From: an uncultured Thermoanaerobaculia bacterium
GTDB lineage: Bacteria; Acidobacteriota; Thermoanaerobaculia; Multivoradales; Multivoraceae
Reading direction: 5' to 3'
Assembly (NCBI GenBank): GCA_951813015.1
Contig: CATOTG010000002.1
Location: 528,101 to 592,100, forward strand
DNA length: 64,000 bases
Part shown: piece after piece, positions 35,708-43,783 of the stretch
Layout of the letters: every line of letters begins with the position of its first letter
Numbering within the stretch: position 1 is the stretch's first letter
The notes under the pieces: model-generated
Told to the model about the DNA's origin: nothing
The model's input: only the letters and a program-made list of their open reading frames with translations
Databases searched by the model: none
Made by a program: the position numbers and the translations under genes

Positions 35708-35732
35708 ACCGAGAGGATGGGAGGCGGCTCGG

Positions 35733-35879
35733 TCAGTACGGCTCGCGCGTCACGCGGTCTGCCGGCACCTGGCAAATGCGGCCCATCCGGTGGACGCCGG
35801 CCTGGGGATGGGTCCAGTGCAGTTCGTCGCCCTCCATCCAGCGCTTGACGCGGATCCAGGGAATCCCGTAGCCGTCCAT
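35733..35879 (-). CDS. small protein of 48 residues, function unknown
   Basis: The minus-strand frame ends with MDGYGIPWIRVKRWMEGDEL followed by HWTHPQAGVHRMGRICQVPA and TREPY. It is rich in tryptophan, histidine and charged residues in a protein-like order, unlike the shadow ORF it continues. It sits between the SIS gene and the divergent carboxylase. No clear ribosome site precedes the ATG. It may be a real small protein or a coding remnant. Confidence 0.4.
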   Translation of the reverse strand: MDGYGIPWIRVKRWMEGDELHWTHPQAGVHRMGRICQVPADRVTREPY

Positions 35880-35993
35880 CTCGAGCGCCCCGTCCCGGTG
35901 CGGCTTGAGACGGGGAGCGGCGACCGCGCGAGCGCGTAGGATAGCGGCCCTTCCGAGCAGAGGGGCCCTTCCGGCCCGGAGGAACAAAGGCCG

Positions 35994-38900
35994 ATGAAGT
36001 TGCTGATCGCCAACCGCGGCGAGATCGCGGTCCGCATCGCCCGCGCCGCGGCGGAACTCGACATCCCGTCCGTGGCGGTGTACTCCGAGGACGACGCCGC
36101 GTCGCTCCACGTCCGCAGGGCGGATGAAGCGGCGGCGCTCAAGGGCTCTGGCCCCGCCGCCTACCTCGACGGCGAGCAACTGCTGCGGGCCGCCGTCGAG
36201 CACGGATGCGACGCGGTTCATCCGGGCTACGGCTTCCTGAGCGAGAACGCCGGTTTCGCCCGCGCCTGCATCGACCTGGGCCTTCGGTTCGTCGGGCCGA
36301 CCCCGGAAGCCCTGGCGTTGTTCGGCGACAAGGCGCGGGCGCGGGCCCTCGCGCAGCAGCAGGGCGTTCCGGTCGTCCCCGGGGTGTCCGAACCGGTCAC
36401 GCTGGACCAGGCGCACGCGTTCATGGACGACTTGCCCCCGGGCTCCTCGATGCTGATCAAGGCGGTCGGGGGCGGCGGTGGCCGCGGCATGCGGATCGTG
36501 ACCCGCGAAGACGAACTCGAGGATGCGTACAGCCGGGCGGTTTCCGAAGCCGGCGCCGCATTCGACAACGATCGCGTCTTCGTCGAGGAGCTGCTCACGG
36601 CGGTGCGCCACGTGGAGGTCCAGATCGCCGGCGACGAGAGTGGAACCGTCGTCCACTTCGGCGACCGCGACTGCAGCTTCCAGCGGCGCCACCAGAAGCT
36701 GATCGAGATCGCGCCCGCGCCCTGCCTGGCGCCTGCGCTGCGCGACGCGATCCGTGAGGCGGCGCTCGCCCTGGCCTCCGCCGCGGCCTACCGCAACCTC
36801 GGCACCTTCGAGTTCCTGGTCGAGACCCGCGACGGACAGGGTTCGGCGCCGCGGTTCTTCTTCATCGAGGCGAACGCGCGCCTGCAGGTCGAGCACACGG
36901 TGACCGAGGAGGTCTTCGGCGTCGACCTCGTCCACCTCCAGCTCGAACTCGCCCGGGGCCGCCTGCTGGCCGACCTCGGCTTCACGCCGAACAACGGCAC
37001 AAAACCGCGCGGCACTGCCGTGCAAGCCCGGGTCAACATGGAGAAGATGGCTGCCGACGGCGCCGTCTTGCCGACGGGCGGCCTTCTCACCGTCTTCGAG
37101 CCCCCCGGCGGACCCGGACTGCGCACGGACACCTTCGGCTACACGGGCTACCGGACGAATCCCCGTTTCGACTCCCTGCTGGCCAAGGTCGTGGGCCGCG
37201 TGCCGCAGGCGGACCACGGCGCCGCCCTGGACCGGACCGCCCGCGCACTGGGCGACTTCCGGATCGAGGGCATCGAAACGAACGCTTCCTTCCTGCGCGC
37301 GCTGCTCGCGCGTGCCGAGGCCGGGACCTGGAACGTCCACACCCGCTTCGTCGACGAGCGGCTGGCCGAACTCGTCGAGGCCGCGGCCGCATTCGGGGAC
37401 CCCGCCTCCCGGCAAGGCGCCGCGGGTGCGGAGCCCGGCCTGGCCGGCGTGAAGGTCGACGCCCTCGACCCGCTCGCCGTGCTGGATCACGGCAAGTCGG
37501 GCGCACCCGCGGTCAGCCTGCCGGCCGCGGCGCCGCCTCCGGTCGAACAGGCGCCGGTCCCGGACGGACTCACCGCCGTGCGCGCCCCGATGCAGGGGAC
37601 CGTCCTCGGTCACCAGGCCGAAGTCGGCCAGGAGGTCGCCGCCGGCCAGATCCTCTTCATCATGGAGGCGATGAAGATGGAGCACGAGATCCACACGGAG
37701 GTTGGCGGCGTGCTCCGCGACCTCCGAGCCGCCGTCGGCGACGCGGTCTGGGAGGGCCACGTCCTGGCGTTGATCGAGGAGCGGGACATCGAGGTCTCGG
37801 GCGACAAGCAGGAAGCCGAGATCGACCTCGACGCGGTACGACCCGACCTCGCCGAAGTGCTCGAGCGTCACCGCGTAACGCTCGACGAGGCCCGGCCCGA
37901 CGCGATCCGGAAGCGGCGCAAGACGAAGCAGCGCACGGCGCGCGAGAACATCGACCAGTTGTGCGACGAGGGCAGCTTCGTCGAGCACGGTCAGTTGGTG
38001 CTCACCCCCGGCACCGGCCTCCCGAAGGAAGAGATCATCCGCAAGTTCCCGACCGACGGGATGGTCACCGGCGTCGGTTCGATCAACGGCGATCTCTTCC
38101 CTGACGATCGCAACCGCTGCGTTGTGATGGCCTACGACTACACCGTGCTCGCCGGCACCCAGGGGGCCCTCAACCATCCGAAGACGGACCGCATGGTCGA
38201 GCTGGCCCACCGCTGGAAGCGGCCGGTCGTCCTGTTCGCCGAAGGCGGAGGCGGCCGCGCCGGCACCGGCGGCAAGCGCAAGGGCGGCGCCTCGACCACC
38301 AAGGCGGGCCAGGGCCGCAGCGACGAGACGTACCGGCCCCTCGACACGCCGACCTTCACCTCCTTCGCGCGGCTCTCCGGCCTGGCGCCGATCGTCGGCA
38401 TCACTTCACGCTTCTGCTTCGCCGGCAACGCGGCGCTGCTCGGCTGTTGCGACGTGATCATCGCCACCGCCGACTCGAGCATCGGGATGGGCGGCCCGGC
38501 GCTGATCGAGGGCGGCGGCCTGGGCGTGTTCCGGCCGGAGGAAGTCGGTCCGATGGATGTGCAGACGCCGAACGGAGTCGTCGATATCGCGGTCGAGGAC
38601 GAGATCGAGGCGGTCTCCACAGCACAGCAGTACCTGTCGTACTTTCAGGGCCGGGTCGACGACTGGGACTGCCCCGACCAACGACTCCTGCGCCGGATCG
38701 TGCCCGAGAACCGCCTGCGCGTGTACGCCATCCGCGACGTGATCCACACGTTGGCCGACACCGGCAGCGTGCTGGAGCTGCGGCCCGAATTCGGCCTCGG
38801 CATGGTCACCGCTCTGGTCCGGATCGAAGGGCGGCCGGTGGGCGTGCTCGCCAACAACCCGGAGTTCCTCTCCGGCGCCATCGACAGCGACGGCTCCGAC

Positions 38901-39437
38901 AAGGGCGCCCGCTTCCTCCAGCTCTGCGACGCCTTCGACATTCCAGTCCTCGTGCTCTGCGACACGCCCGGCATGATGGTCGGCCCCGAGATCGAGCGCA
39001 CCGCCCTTGTCCGCCACTGCTGCCGCCTGTTCGTCGTCGGCGCCAACATCTCCGTGCCCAGCCTGACGATCGTGCTGCGCAAGGCCTACGGGCTCGGCGC
39101 CCAGGCGATGGCCGGCGGCGACCTGAAGGAGCCCTTCTTCACCGTCGCCTGGCCGACCGCCGAGTTCGGCGGCATGGGCCTCGAAGGCCAGGTCAAGCTC
39201 GGCTTCCGCAACGAACTCGCAGCAATCGAGGACCCCGAAGAGCGGCGCGCCCGCTACGAGGAGCTCGTCGCCGCCGCCTACGAGCGCGGCAGCGCCCTGA
39301 CCGCCGGCGCGTCCTTCGCCGTCGACGACGTGATCGATCCCGCCGACTCCCGCCGCTGGATCGCCCGCACCCTGGACTCCGTGCCGCCGCCTCCGGCCCG
39401 CAACGGCAAGAAGCGCCGCAACATCGACACCTGGTAG
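35994..39437 (+). CDS. single-chain biotin-dependent acyl-CoA carboxylase (BC-BCCP-CT fusion)
   Basis: A 1147-residue fusion. Residues 1-450 are biotin carboxylase (KLLIANRGEIAVRIARAA, VHPGYGFLSENAGFA, GGGGGRGMRIV, EANARLQVEHTVTE). Residues 525-600 are a biotinyl domain with EAMKMEHEIH, biotinyl-lysine about 561. Residues 615-1147 are the carboxyltransferase (CDTPGMMVGPEIERTALVRH, GANISVPSLTIVLRKAYG). All three steps that carboxylate an acyl-CoA with bicarbonate and ATP are on one chain, as in long-chain acyl-CoA carboxylases. Acetyl-, propionyl- or longer acyl-CoA cannot be distinguished. A GGAGGAAC site precedes the ATG. Confidence 0.92.
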   Translation: MKLLIANRGEIAVRIARAAAELDIPSVAVYSEDDAASLHVRRADEAAALKGSGPAAYLDGEQLLRAAVEHGCDAVHPGYGFLSENAGFARACIDLGLRFVGPTPEALALFGDKARARALAQQQGVPVVPGVSEPVTLDQAHAFMDDLPPGSSMLIKAVGGGGGRGMRIVTREDELEDAYSRAVSEAGAAFDNDRVFVEELLTAVRHVEVQIAGDESGTVVHFGDRDCSFQRRHQKLIEIAPAPCLAPALRDAIREAALALASAAAYRNLGTFEFLVETRDGQGSAPRFFFIEANARLQVEHTVTEEVFGVDLVHLQLELARGRLLADLGFTPNNGTKPRGTAVQARVNMEKMAADGAVLPTGGLLTVFEPPGGPGLRTDTFGYTGYRTNPRFDSLLAKVVGRVPQADHGAALDRTARALGDFRIEGIETNASFLRALLARAEAGTWNVHTRFVDERLAELVEAAAAFGDPASRQGAAGAEPGLAGVKVDALDPLAVLDHGKSGAPAVSLPAAAPPPVEQAPVPDGLTAVRAPMQGTVLGHQAEVGQEVAAGQILFIMEAMKMEHEIHTEVGGVLRDLRAAVGDAVWEGHVLALIEERDIEVSGDKQEAEIDLDAVRPDLAEVLERHRVTLDEARPDAIRKRRKTKQRTARENIDQLCDEGSFVEHGQLVLTPGTGLPKEEIIRKFPTDGMVTGVGSINGDLFPDDRNRCVVMAYDYTVLAGTQGALNHPKTDRMVELAHRWKRPVVLFAEGGGGRAGTGGKRKGGASTTKAGQGRSDETYRPLDTPTFTSFARLSGLAPIVGITSRFCFAGNAALLGCCDVIIATADSSIGMGGPALIEGGGLGVFRPEEVGPMDVQTPNGVVDIAVEDEIEAVSTAQQYLSYFQGRVDDWDCPDQRLLRRIVPENRLRVYAIRDVIHTLADTGSVLELRPEFGLGMVTALVRIEGRPVGVLANNPEFLSGAIDSDGSDKGARFLQLCDAFDIPVLVLCDTPGMMVGPEIERTALVRHCCRLFVVGANISVPSLTIVLRKAYGLGAQAMAGGDLKEPFFTVAWPTAEFGGMGLEGQVKLGFRNELAAIEDPEERRARYEELVAAAYERGSALTAGASFAVDDVIDPADSRRWIARTLDSVPPPPARNGKKRRNIDTW

Positions 39438-39455
39438 AGAACCACTGGGTGGCCC

Positions 39456-39624
39456 TTGGCGCCGAGGAAGAAACTGACCGATGCCTTCGTCCGGTGTGTC
39501 GGTCCGGCGGCGACAGCGAGGGCGACTGGCGCCGGACGCTGGCGAAATTGTCCTCCGCCGCCGGGTGCGGCTCTCGTTCGAGTTCCTCGTGTTGACGGCT
39601 GCCCGGCCGGGAGAGGTCCGCGGC
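39456..39624 (+). pseudogene. relic of a P4-type tyrosine recombinase (integrase)
   Basis: Two fragments in different frames survive: APRKKLTDAFVRCV, matching the N-terminal start of P4-family integrases, and SFEFLVLTAARPGEVRG, matching the catalytic domain strand and helix that hold the first active-site arginine. Everything between and after has been deleted. It fills the gap between the carboxylase and the convergent DUF gene. Confidence 0.55.
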
Positions 39625-39625
39625 T

Positions 39626-40165
39626 CTACTCGTCGCCGCCCGCCGGCTCGATCACGCCGTACATCAATCCCCCGTACGGTCCGTGATTCCACGTTCCGGC
39701 GTACCGGTCGTCGTGGAAGAGCACCCGGGCCCCGAACTGTTCGCCCAGCCCGGGGATCGCGAAGTCCGTGATGCTCACCATCGGCGTATCGCCGGCCCAG
39801 ACGATCGGCACGACGACCGGCAGGGTCACGTCGACCGTCATGTAGACGACCCGGACGTCGAAACGCCAACGGTCGCCCTCCCCCTCGAGCTTCGCCACGC
39901 TCGCGATCTCGTAGCGCTCGGGGTTCTTGTCGCGGCTGACGCCCTCGACCTCTTCGAGCCCTTCGATGTTCCCGATCGTGAAATGCCCCACCAGGTCCAC
40001 GCTCTGCATCCGTTCCGCGAACGCCCGCTCGCGCTCCGAGAGTTCTTCGAGCGGCGCCGTCCGGCCAACGCCGGTCACGCCGGCGATCCAGCCGACGCCG
40101 TAACCGAGACCCAGCAGAACGAGACCAGCGACACCAGCGACGATCCAGAGAGTTGTCTTCTTCAT
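39626..40165 (-). CDS. membrane-anchored conserved hypothetical protein
   Basis: A 179-residue protein with one N-terminal membrane segment (TTLWIVAGVAGLVLLGLGYG) and a soluble domain. The end, FHDDRYAGTWNHGPYGGLMYGVI, is a recurring motif (YAGTWxHGxxGGxxxGxI) that I have seen in uncharacterised planctomycete-like proteins. Central RYEIASVAKLEGEGDRWRFDVRV suggests a beta-rich fold. ATG 40165 is the natural start; the ORF track begins 106 codons too early. A TACGTT box lies 10 bases upstream. Function unknown. Confidence 0.65.
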   Translation of the reverse strand: MKKTTLWIVAGVAGLVLLGLGYGVGWIAGVTGVGRTAPLEELSERERAFAERMQSVDLVGHFTIGNIEGLEEVEGVSRDKNPERYEIASVAKLEGEGDRWRFDVRVVYMTVDVTLPVVVPIVWAGDTPMVSITDFAIPGLGEQFGARVLFHDDRYAGTWNHGPYGGLMYGVIEPAGGDE

Positions 40166-40175
40166 GATGCGCGTG

Positions 40176-40181
40176 AACGTA
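40176..40181 (-). promoter_or_regulatory. candidate -10 box (TACGTT) for the membrane-anchored hypothetical
   Basis: TACGTT on the minus strand ends 10 bases before ATG 40165, compatible with a very short leader. Confidence 0.3.
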
Positions 40182-40251
40182 GCCTCCACCGGCGTTTCCG
40201 TCAACCGGCGGCCTGACGCTCGCGGCGACGCGGCATGCCGCAACCGCCGGA

Positions 40252-40257
40252 TAGGAT
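40252..40257 (+). promoter_or_regulatory. candidate leaderless -10 box (TAGGAT) for the Uma2 gene
   Basis: TAGGAT ends 6 bases before ATG 40264, with spacer CGCCCC and no Shine-Dalgarno. Confidence 0.4.
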
Positions 40258-40263
40258 CGCCCC

Positions 40264-41259
40264 ATGACCAAGGCCGCCCACGCCGCCGTCCGGTCTCCGG
40301 GCAACGAGCGCCACGACCCGGAGCACGCGCCGCTCGATGCGTCCGATTTCCCCGGATGCCGGCCGCTCCGCATTCCGCGCGAAGCGATCGAAGACTACGA
40401 GGGCCGGGTCGAATACTGGGAGGCGCGCACCGAAACCGCGATGGTCGTTCGCAAGCCGACGACGAGCTACCACGAGCGGCCATCTCATCGACTCTCGCGG
40501 CTCGCCGGGTTCATCGCCGCCGCCAGAGGGTCCGCGATGGAAGCCTACGGCACGACGGACCTGGTGCGTTTCGACGCCCGCGGCAAGCCGCGCGTGCTGG
40601 CGCAGGCCGACCAGATTCTCTATCTCCACCCGCCGCCCCCCGAAGAGCTCCAGCCGAGGGTGGATATCGATGGCGGCAGCCTCCCCGACGTCGTCCTGGA
40701 GGTGGACTACTCCACGGATGTCCGGGTGCGCAAACTGCCGCTCTACGAGGCGTGGGGCTTCCCCGAGGTCTGGGTCGACGTGCCGGATGCCCGCTCGCGG
40801 CGCCGCCCCAGGTCCAGAGTGTCGGCGCTGACCATCCATGTGCTGGAAGGCGGGAGCTTCCAAGCGGCAAGGACCAGCCGCGCCTTCCCCGGCTGGACCG
40901 CGGAGGAGATTCACACAGCGTTGAACGAACACACGATGTCCGCAGCGACGGAGGCCGCGCTTCACCGCGTCGGAACTGCCCTGGGAGCGGCGGAAGGAAC
41001 GGGCCCGGACGACGATCCCTGGTTGCGGCGCCATCGTGACGAGGGCCGTGCGGAGGGCCGTGCCGAGGGCCGCTCCGCCGCACGGTGCAAGACCGTTGCC
41101 GCGCTGCTCGAGGCGCGCGGCATCCGGACCACGCCGGCATTCGTCGACCGGTTCGCGGACCTGGGGGAGCTACCCGAGAGCGACCTCGTCGGCGCCGCTC
41201 TCCGCTGTCAGAGCGAGGCGGAGTTCCTCGAGCTGTGCGGAGAGAAGCGGCAAGGCTAG
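40264..41259 (+). CDS. Uma2-family PD-(D/E)XK nuclease-like protein
   Basis: A 331-residue protein. The N-terminal 190 residues carry the Uma2/DUF820 restriction-endonuclease-like core, with PDVVLEVDYSTDVRVRKLPLY near 140 (acidic D..ExD and the downstream lysine) and WGFPEVWVDVP. The C-terminal part has EGRAEGRAEGRSAAR, a charged repeat also common in Rpn/transposon-linked nucleases, then a helical tail. Uma2 proteins are abundant in cyanobacteria and some environmental lineages, and their biological role is unsettled. A likely leaderless start box is upstream; it is divergent from the DUF gene. Confidence 0.82.
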   Translation: MTKAAHAAVRSPGNERHDPEHAPLDASDFPGCRPLRIPREAIEDYEGRVEYWEARTETAMVVRKPTTSYHERPSHRLSRLAGFIAAARGSAMEAYGTTDLVRFDARGKPRVLAQADQILYLHPPPPEELQPRVDIDGGSLPDVVLEVDYSTDVRVRKLPLYEAWGFPEVWVDVPDARSRRRPRSRVSALTIHVLEGGSFQAARTSRAFPGWTAEEIHTALNEHTMSAATEAALHRVGTALGAAEGTGPDDDPWLRRHRDEGRAEGRAEGRSAARCKTVAALLEARGIRTTPAFVDRFADLGELPESDLVGAALRCQSEAEFLELCGEKRQG

Positions 41260-41313
41260 GCGCCGAGGCGCCGCCCTGACCGACCGCAGCCCCCGTCCAC
41301 GATCCCCCGCCCG

Positions 41314-43764
41314 ATGCCGCATCCCCCTCCCTCCGGCCTGACGGTCGCCGCCGCCCTGCTGCTCGCCGCCGGCGCCAGCGCCCAGGAACCCGGCGGGCGC
41401 GATTCCAGGCCAACCGCGAACCAGTCTGTGCGCCCGTCAGCGGGCGCAAGGATGGCACTCACCGGCAGACCCTGGTCCGACATGGACTACGGACCGTACA
41501 AGGTCCATTCCTACATCGTCGAACCGGGCAACAACGCGAACAAGGGCATCGGCATCCGCGTTGACGACGGCCCCGGCGGCGTCGCCAGGGGAACCGAATT
41601 CCTGCTCTTCGACACGGACACCCTGCGCTGGGCCGCGGGCTGGACCGGGCCCGGCTTCATCGACTGGAACTCGATCAACTACAACGGCAGGCACGTCGTC
41701 GAGCCGGCGATCGTGGGCGACTTCGTGTTCACGAATCCGGACTCGCCGGGCTGGTCCCGGGCCGGCGACGACTTCCGGGACACGCGCATCGTGGGCCGCG
41801 GCGGGCGGCGCTTCGGGCCGCAGGATCGCGCCCTCGCGCGCTGGCTCGGGCACTACCTGCACGGGCGCCAGGTCGTGCTGCACTACCAGGTGGGCGACAC
41901 GGAGGTCCTGGAACTCGGCGGCTCGGAAGGCGGCGGGCTGTTCAGCCGCACCCTGAACCTCGGGCCGAGAAACACGGATCTTGTGGTCCAGGTCGCGCAC
42001 CAGAAGGACGGACGAGCCTGGATCGACAACGAAGCGGCCGGCTTCCGCGAGCCGCGCCCGGACGACCCGGCCAGAGGCGAACAGAGCGGCCCCGCCGTCG
42101 CCGCCCTGGTCGCAGCGCCGGCAGACGTCCAGTGGGTCGAGGGCGACGGCGACGACCTCCGCCTGCGCGTTCCGGCCGGCAACGAACCCGTCCGTTTCAA
42201 GATCGTGATCGGCCGCCGCGGCAGATCGAACGCCGGCTTCTTGGCCCGCGCGGCAGGAGTTGCCCCGGCGATCGATCTCGAACCACTGACCCGCGGCGGC
42301 CCGGCACGGTGGACCGAGACGGTCACGACCGAAAGCCGGGTCCTCGGCCGCCGCGGCGGCCCCTTCGAGCTCGAGGCGATCACCGCGCCTCTCGACAACC
42401 CCTACCGGTCGTGGATGCGCCTGGGCGGCTTCGACTTCCTCGACGGCGGCCGCCGCGCGGCGGTCGCCACCTGGATGGGCGACGTCTGGATCGTCGACGG
42501 GCTGGGCGGCGACGAGATCGGCGAGATCACCTGGAAGCGCTTCGCCACCGGGCTCTATGAGCCGCTCGGCGTCAACACGCGAGGCGGCGAGATCTTCGTC
42601 ACCTCCCGCGACCAGATCACCCGCCTCCACGACCTGAACGGCGATGGCGAGGCGGACCGCTACGAGGCCTTCAACCACGACGCCCAGGCCTCGGCCCACT
42701 TCCACGAGTTCGCAGTGGGGCTGGAAGCGGACGCGGAGGGAAACTTCTACTACGCCAAGGGCGCGGGACACGACTTCGACGCTCGCGTACCCCAGCACGG
42801 CACGATCCTCAAGGTCTCCGCCGACGGCGCCTCGACCCGGATCGTCGCCAACGGTTTCCGCGCGCCGAATGGCCTCGTCGTCAATCCGGACGGGAGCGTG
42901 ATCGTGACCGACCAGGAAGGACACTGGACTCCGGAGAACCGGATCAACTGGGTCGAGCCGGGAACCTTCCACGGCTACATGCGGGCCTGGCGCGAGCCCG
43001 ACCGGGATCCGGAGGACTTCGTCCAGCCGATGACCTGGATCCACCACGACGTGGACCGCTCTCCCTCGGCGCCGGTGTGGGTACGCAGCGTTCGCTGGGG
43101 CGAACTGGACGGGTCGCTGATCTACCTGTCCTACGGCAACGGCAAGATCTTCTCCGTGCTCTTCGACCAGGCCTTCGTGCGGGGCTCCCCGGCAGGCGAC
43201 GGTCCGCCGCGTCAGGCCGCCGTGGTCGAACTGCCCATAGCAGCCGCGCCCACCGGCCTGGTCCGGGGGCGCTTCAATTCCGCCGACGATCACCTCTACG
43301 TCTGCGGACTGTTCGCCTGGGCGGGCGACCGGACTCAGGCCGGCGGCTTCTACCGCGTCCGGCGCATGGACCAGCCGCTGCGCATTCCGGTGGCCTGGGA
43401 AACCGCCTCCGACGGCATCGTCGTCCGCTTCAGCACCGTTCTCGATCCCGAGGCCGCCGCCGATCCGGGCAACTACTCCATGCGGATCTGGCAGTACCTG
43501 CGCCAGGCCAGCTACGGCTCCGAGGACTACCGGGTGCTCGGCGAGGGCATCGGCGACGACGACCTGCCGATCCCCTCGGTGACCCTCTCCGCCGACGGCC
43601 GCTCGGTGTTCGTCGAGATCCCGGACATCCTCCCGGTGCAGCAGGTCCACCTCGAGATGAACCTCCGAAGCGCGGACGGCGCCAGAATGCGCGAGTTCAT
43701 CCACGGCACGATCCACGAGCTGGGATCCCGCACCGGCGCCGAGGTCCTCGCAGGCGCCAACTGA
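41314..43764 (+). CDS. secreted DUF6797-type sorbosone/glucose dehydrogenase-like propeller with an in-frame palindromic repeat
   Basis: An 816-residue exported protein. After signal TVAAALLLAAGASAQ comes a 25-codon stretch encoded by palindromic repeat module P (QEPGGRDSRPTANQSVRPSA). A DUF6797-like domain follows (SDMDYGPYKVHSYIVEP). Residues from about 360 form a sorbosone-dehydrogenase-type propeller (EPLGVNTRGGEIFVTSRDQI, FRAPNGLVVNPDGSVIVTDQ). It is probably a periplasmic oxidoreductase or sensor. It lies 19 bp upstream of a pentaheme cytochrome, its likely electron partner. The repeat insertion may be tolerated because it sits in a flexible linker. Confidence 0.75.
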   Translation: MPHPPPSGLTVAAALLLAAGASAQEPGGRDSRPTANQSVRPSAGARMALTGRPWSDMDYGPYKVHSYIVEPGNNANKGIGIRVDDGPGGVARGTEFLLFDTDTLRWAAGWTGPGFIDWNSINYNGRHVVEPAIVGDFVFTNPDSPGWSRAGDDFRDTRIVGRGGRRFGPQDRALARWLGHYLHGRQVVLHYQVGDTEVLELGGSEGGGLFSRTLNLGPRNTDLVVQVAHQKDGRAWIDNEAAGFREPRPDDPARGEQSGPAVAALVAAPADVQWVEGDGDDLRLRVPAGNEPVRFKIVIGRRGRSNAGFLARAAGVAPAIDLEPLTRGGPARWTETVTTESRVLGRRGGPFELEAITAPLDNPYRSWMRLGGFDFLDGGRRAAVATWMGDVWIVDGLGGDEIGEITWKRFATGLYEPLGVNTRGGEIFVTSRDQITRLHDLNGDGEADRYEAFNHDAQASAHFHEFAVGLEADAEGNFYYAKGAGHDFDARVPQHGTILKVSADGASTRIVANGFRAPNGLVVNPDGSVIVTDQEGHWTPENRINWVEPGTFHGYMRAWREPDRDPEDFVQPMTWIHHDVDRSPSAPVWVRSVRWGELDGSLIYLSYGNGKIFSVLFDQAFVRGSPAGDGPPRQAAVVELPIAAAPTGLVRGRFNSADDHLYVCGLFAWAGDRTQAGGFYRVRRMDQPLRIPVAWETASDGIVVRFSTVLDPEAAADPGNYSMRIWQYLRQASYGSEDYRVLGEGIGDDDLPIPSVTLSADGRSVFVEIPDILPVQQVHLEMNLRSADGARMREFIHGTIHELGSRTGAEVLAGAN
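41382..41456 (-). repeat. palindromic module P, copy D, inside a coding region
   Basis: Exactly 75 bp long, so the frame is kept. On the minus strand it starts GCCATCCTTGCGCCCGCTGA and matches copies A, B and C, including the GCGCCCG/CGGGCGC dyad. The second dyad has decayed. It lies right after the signal peptide of the dehydrogenase. Confidence 0.8.
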
Positions 43765-43783
43765 ACGCGGCGGCGAGGTCGTC

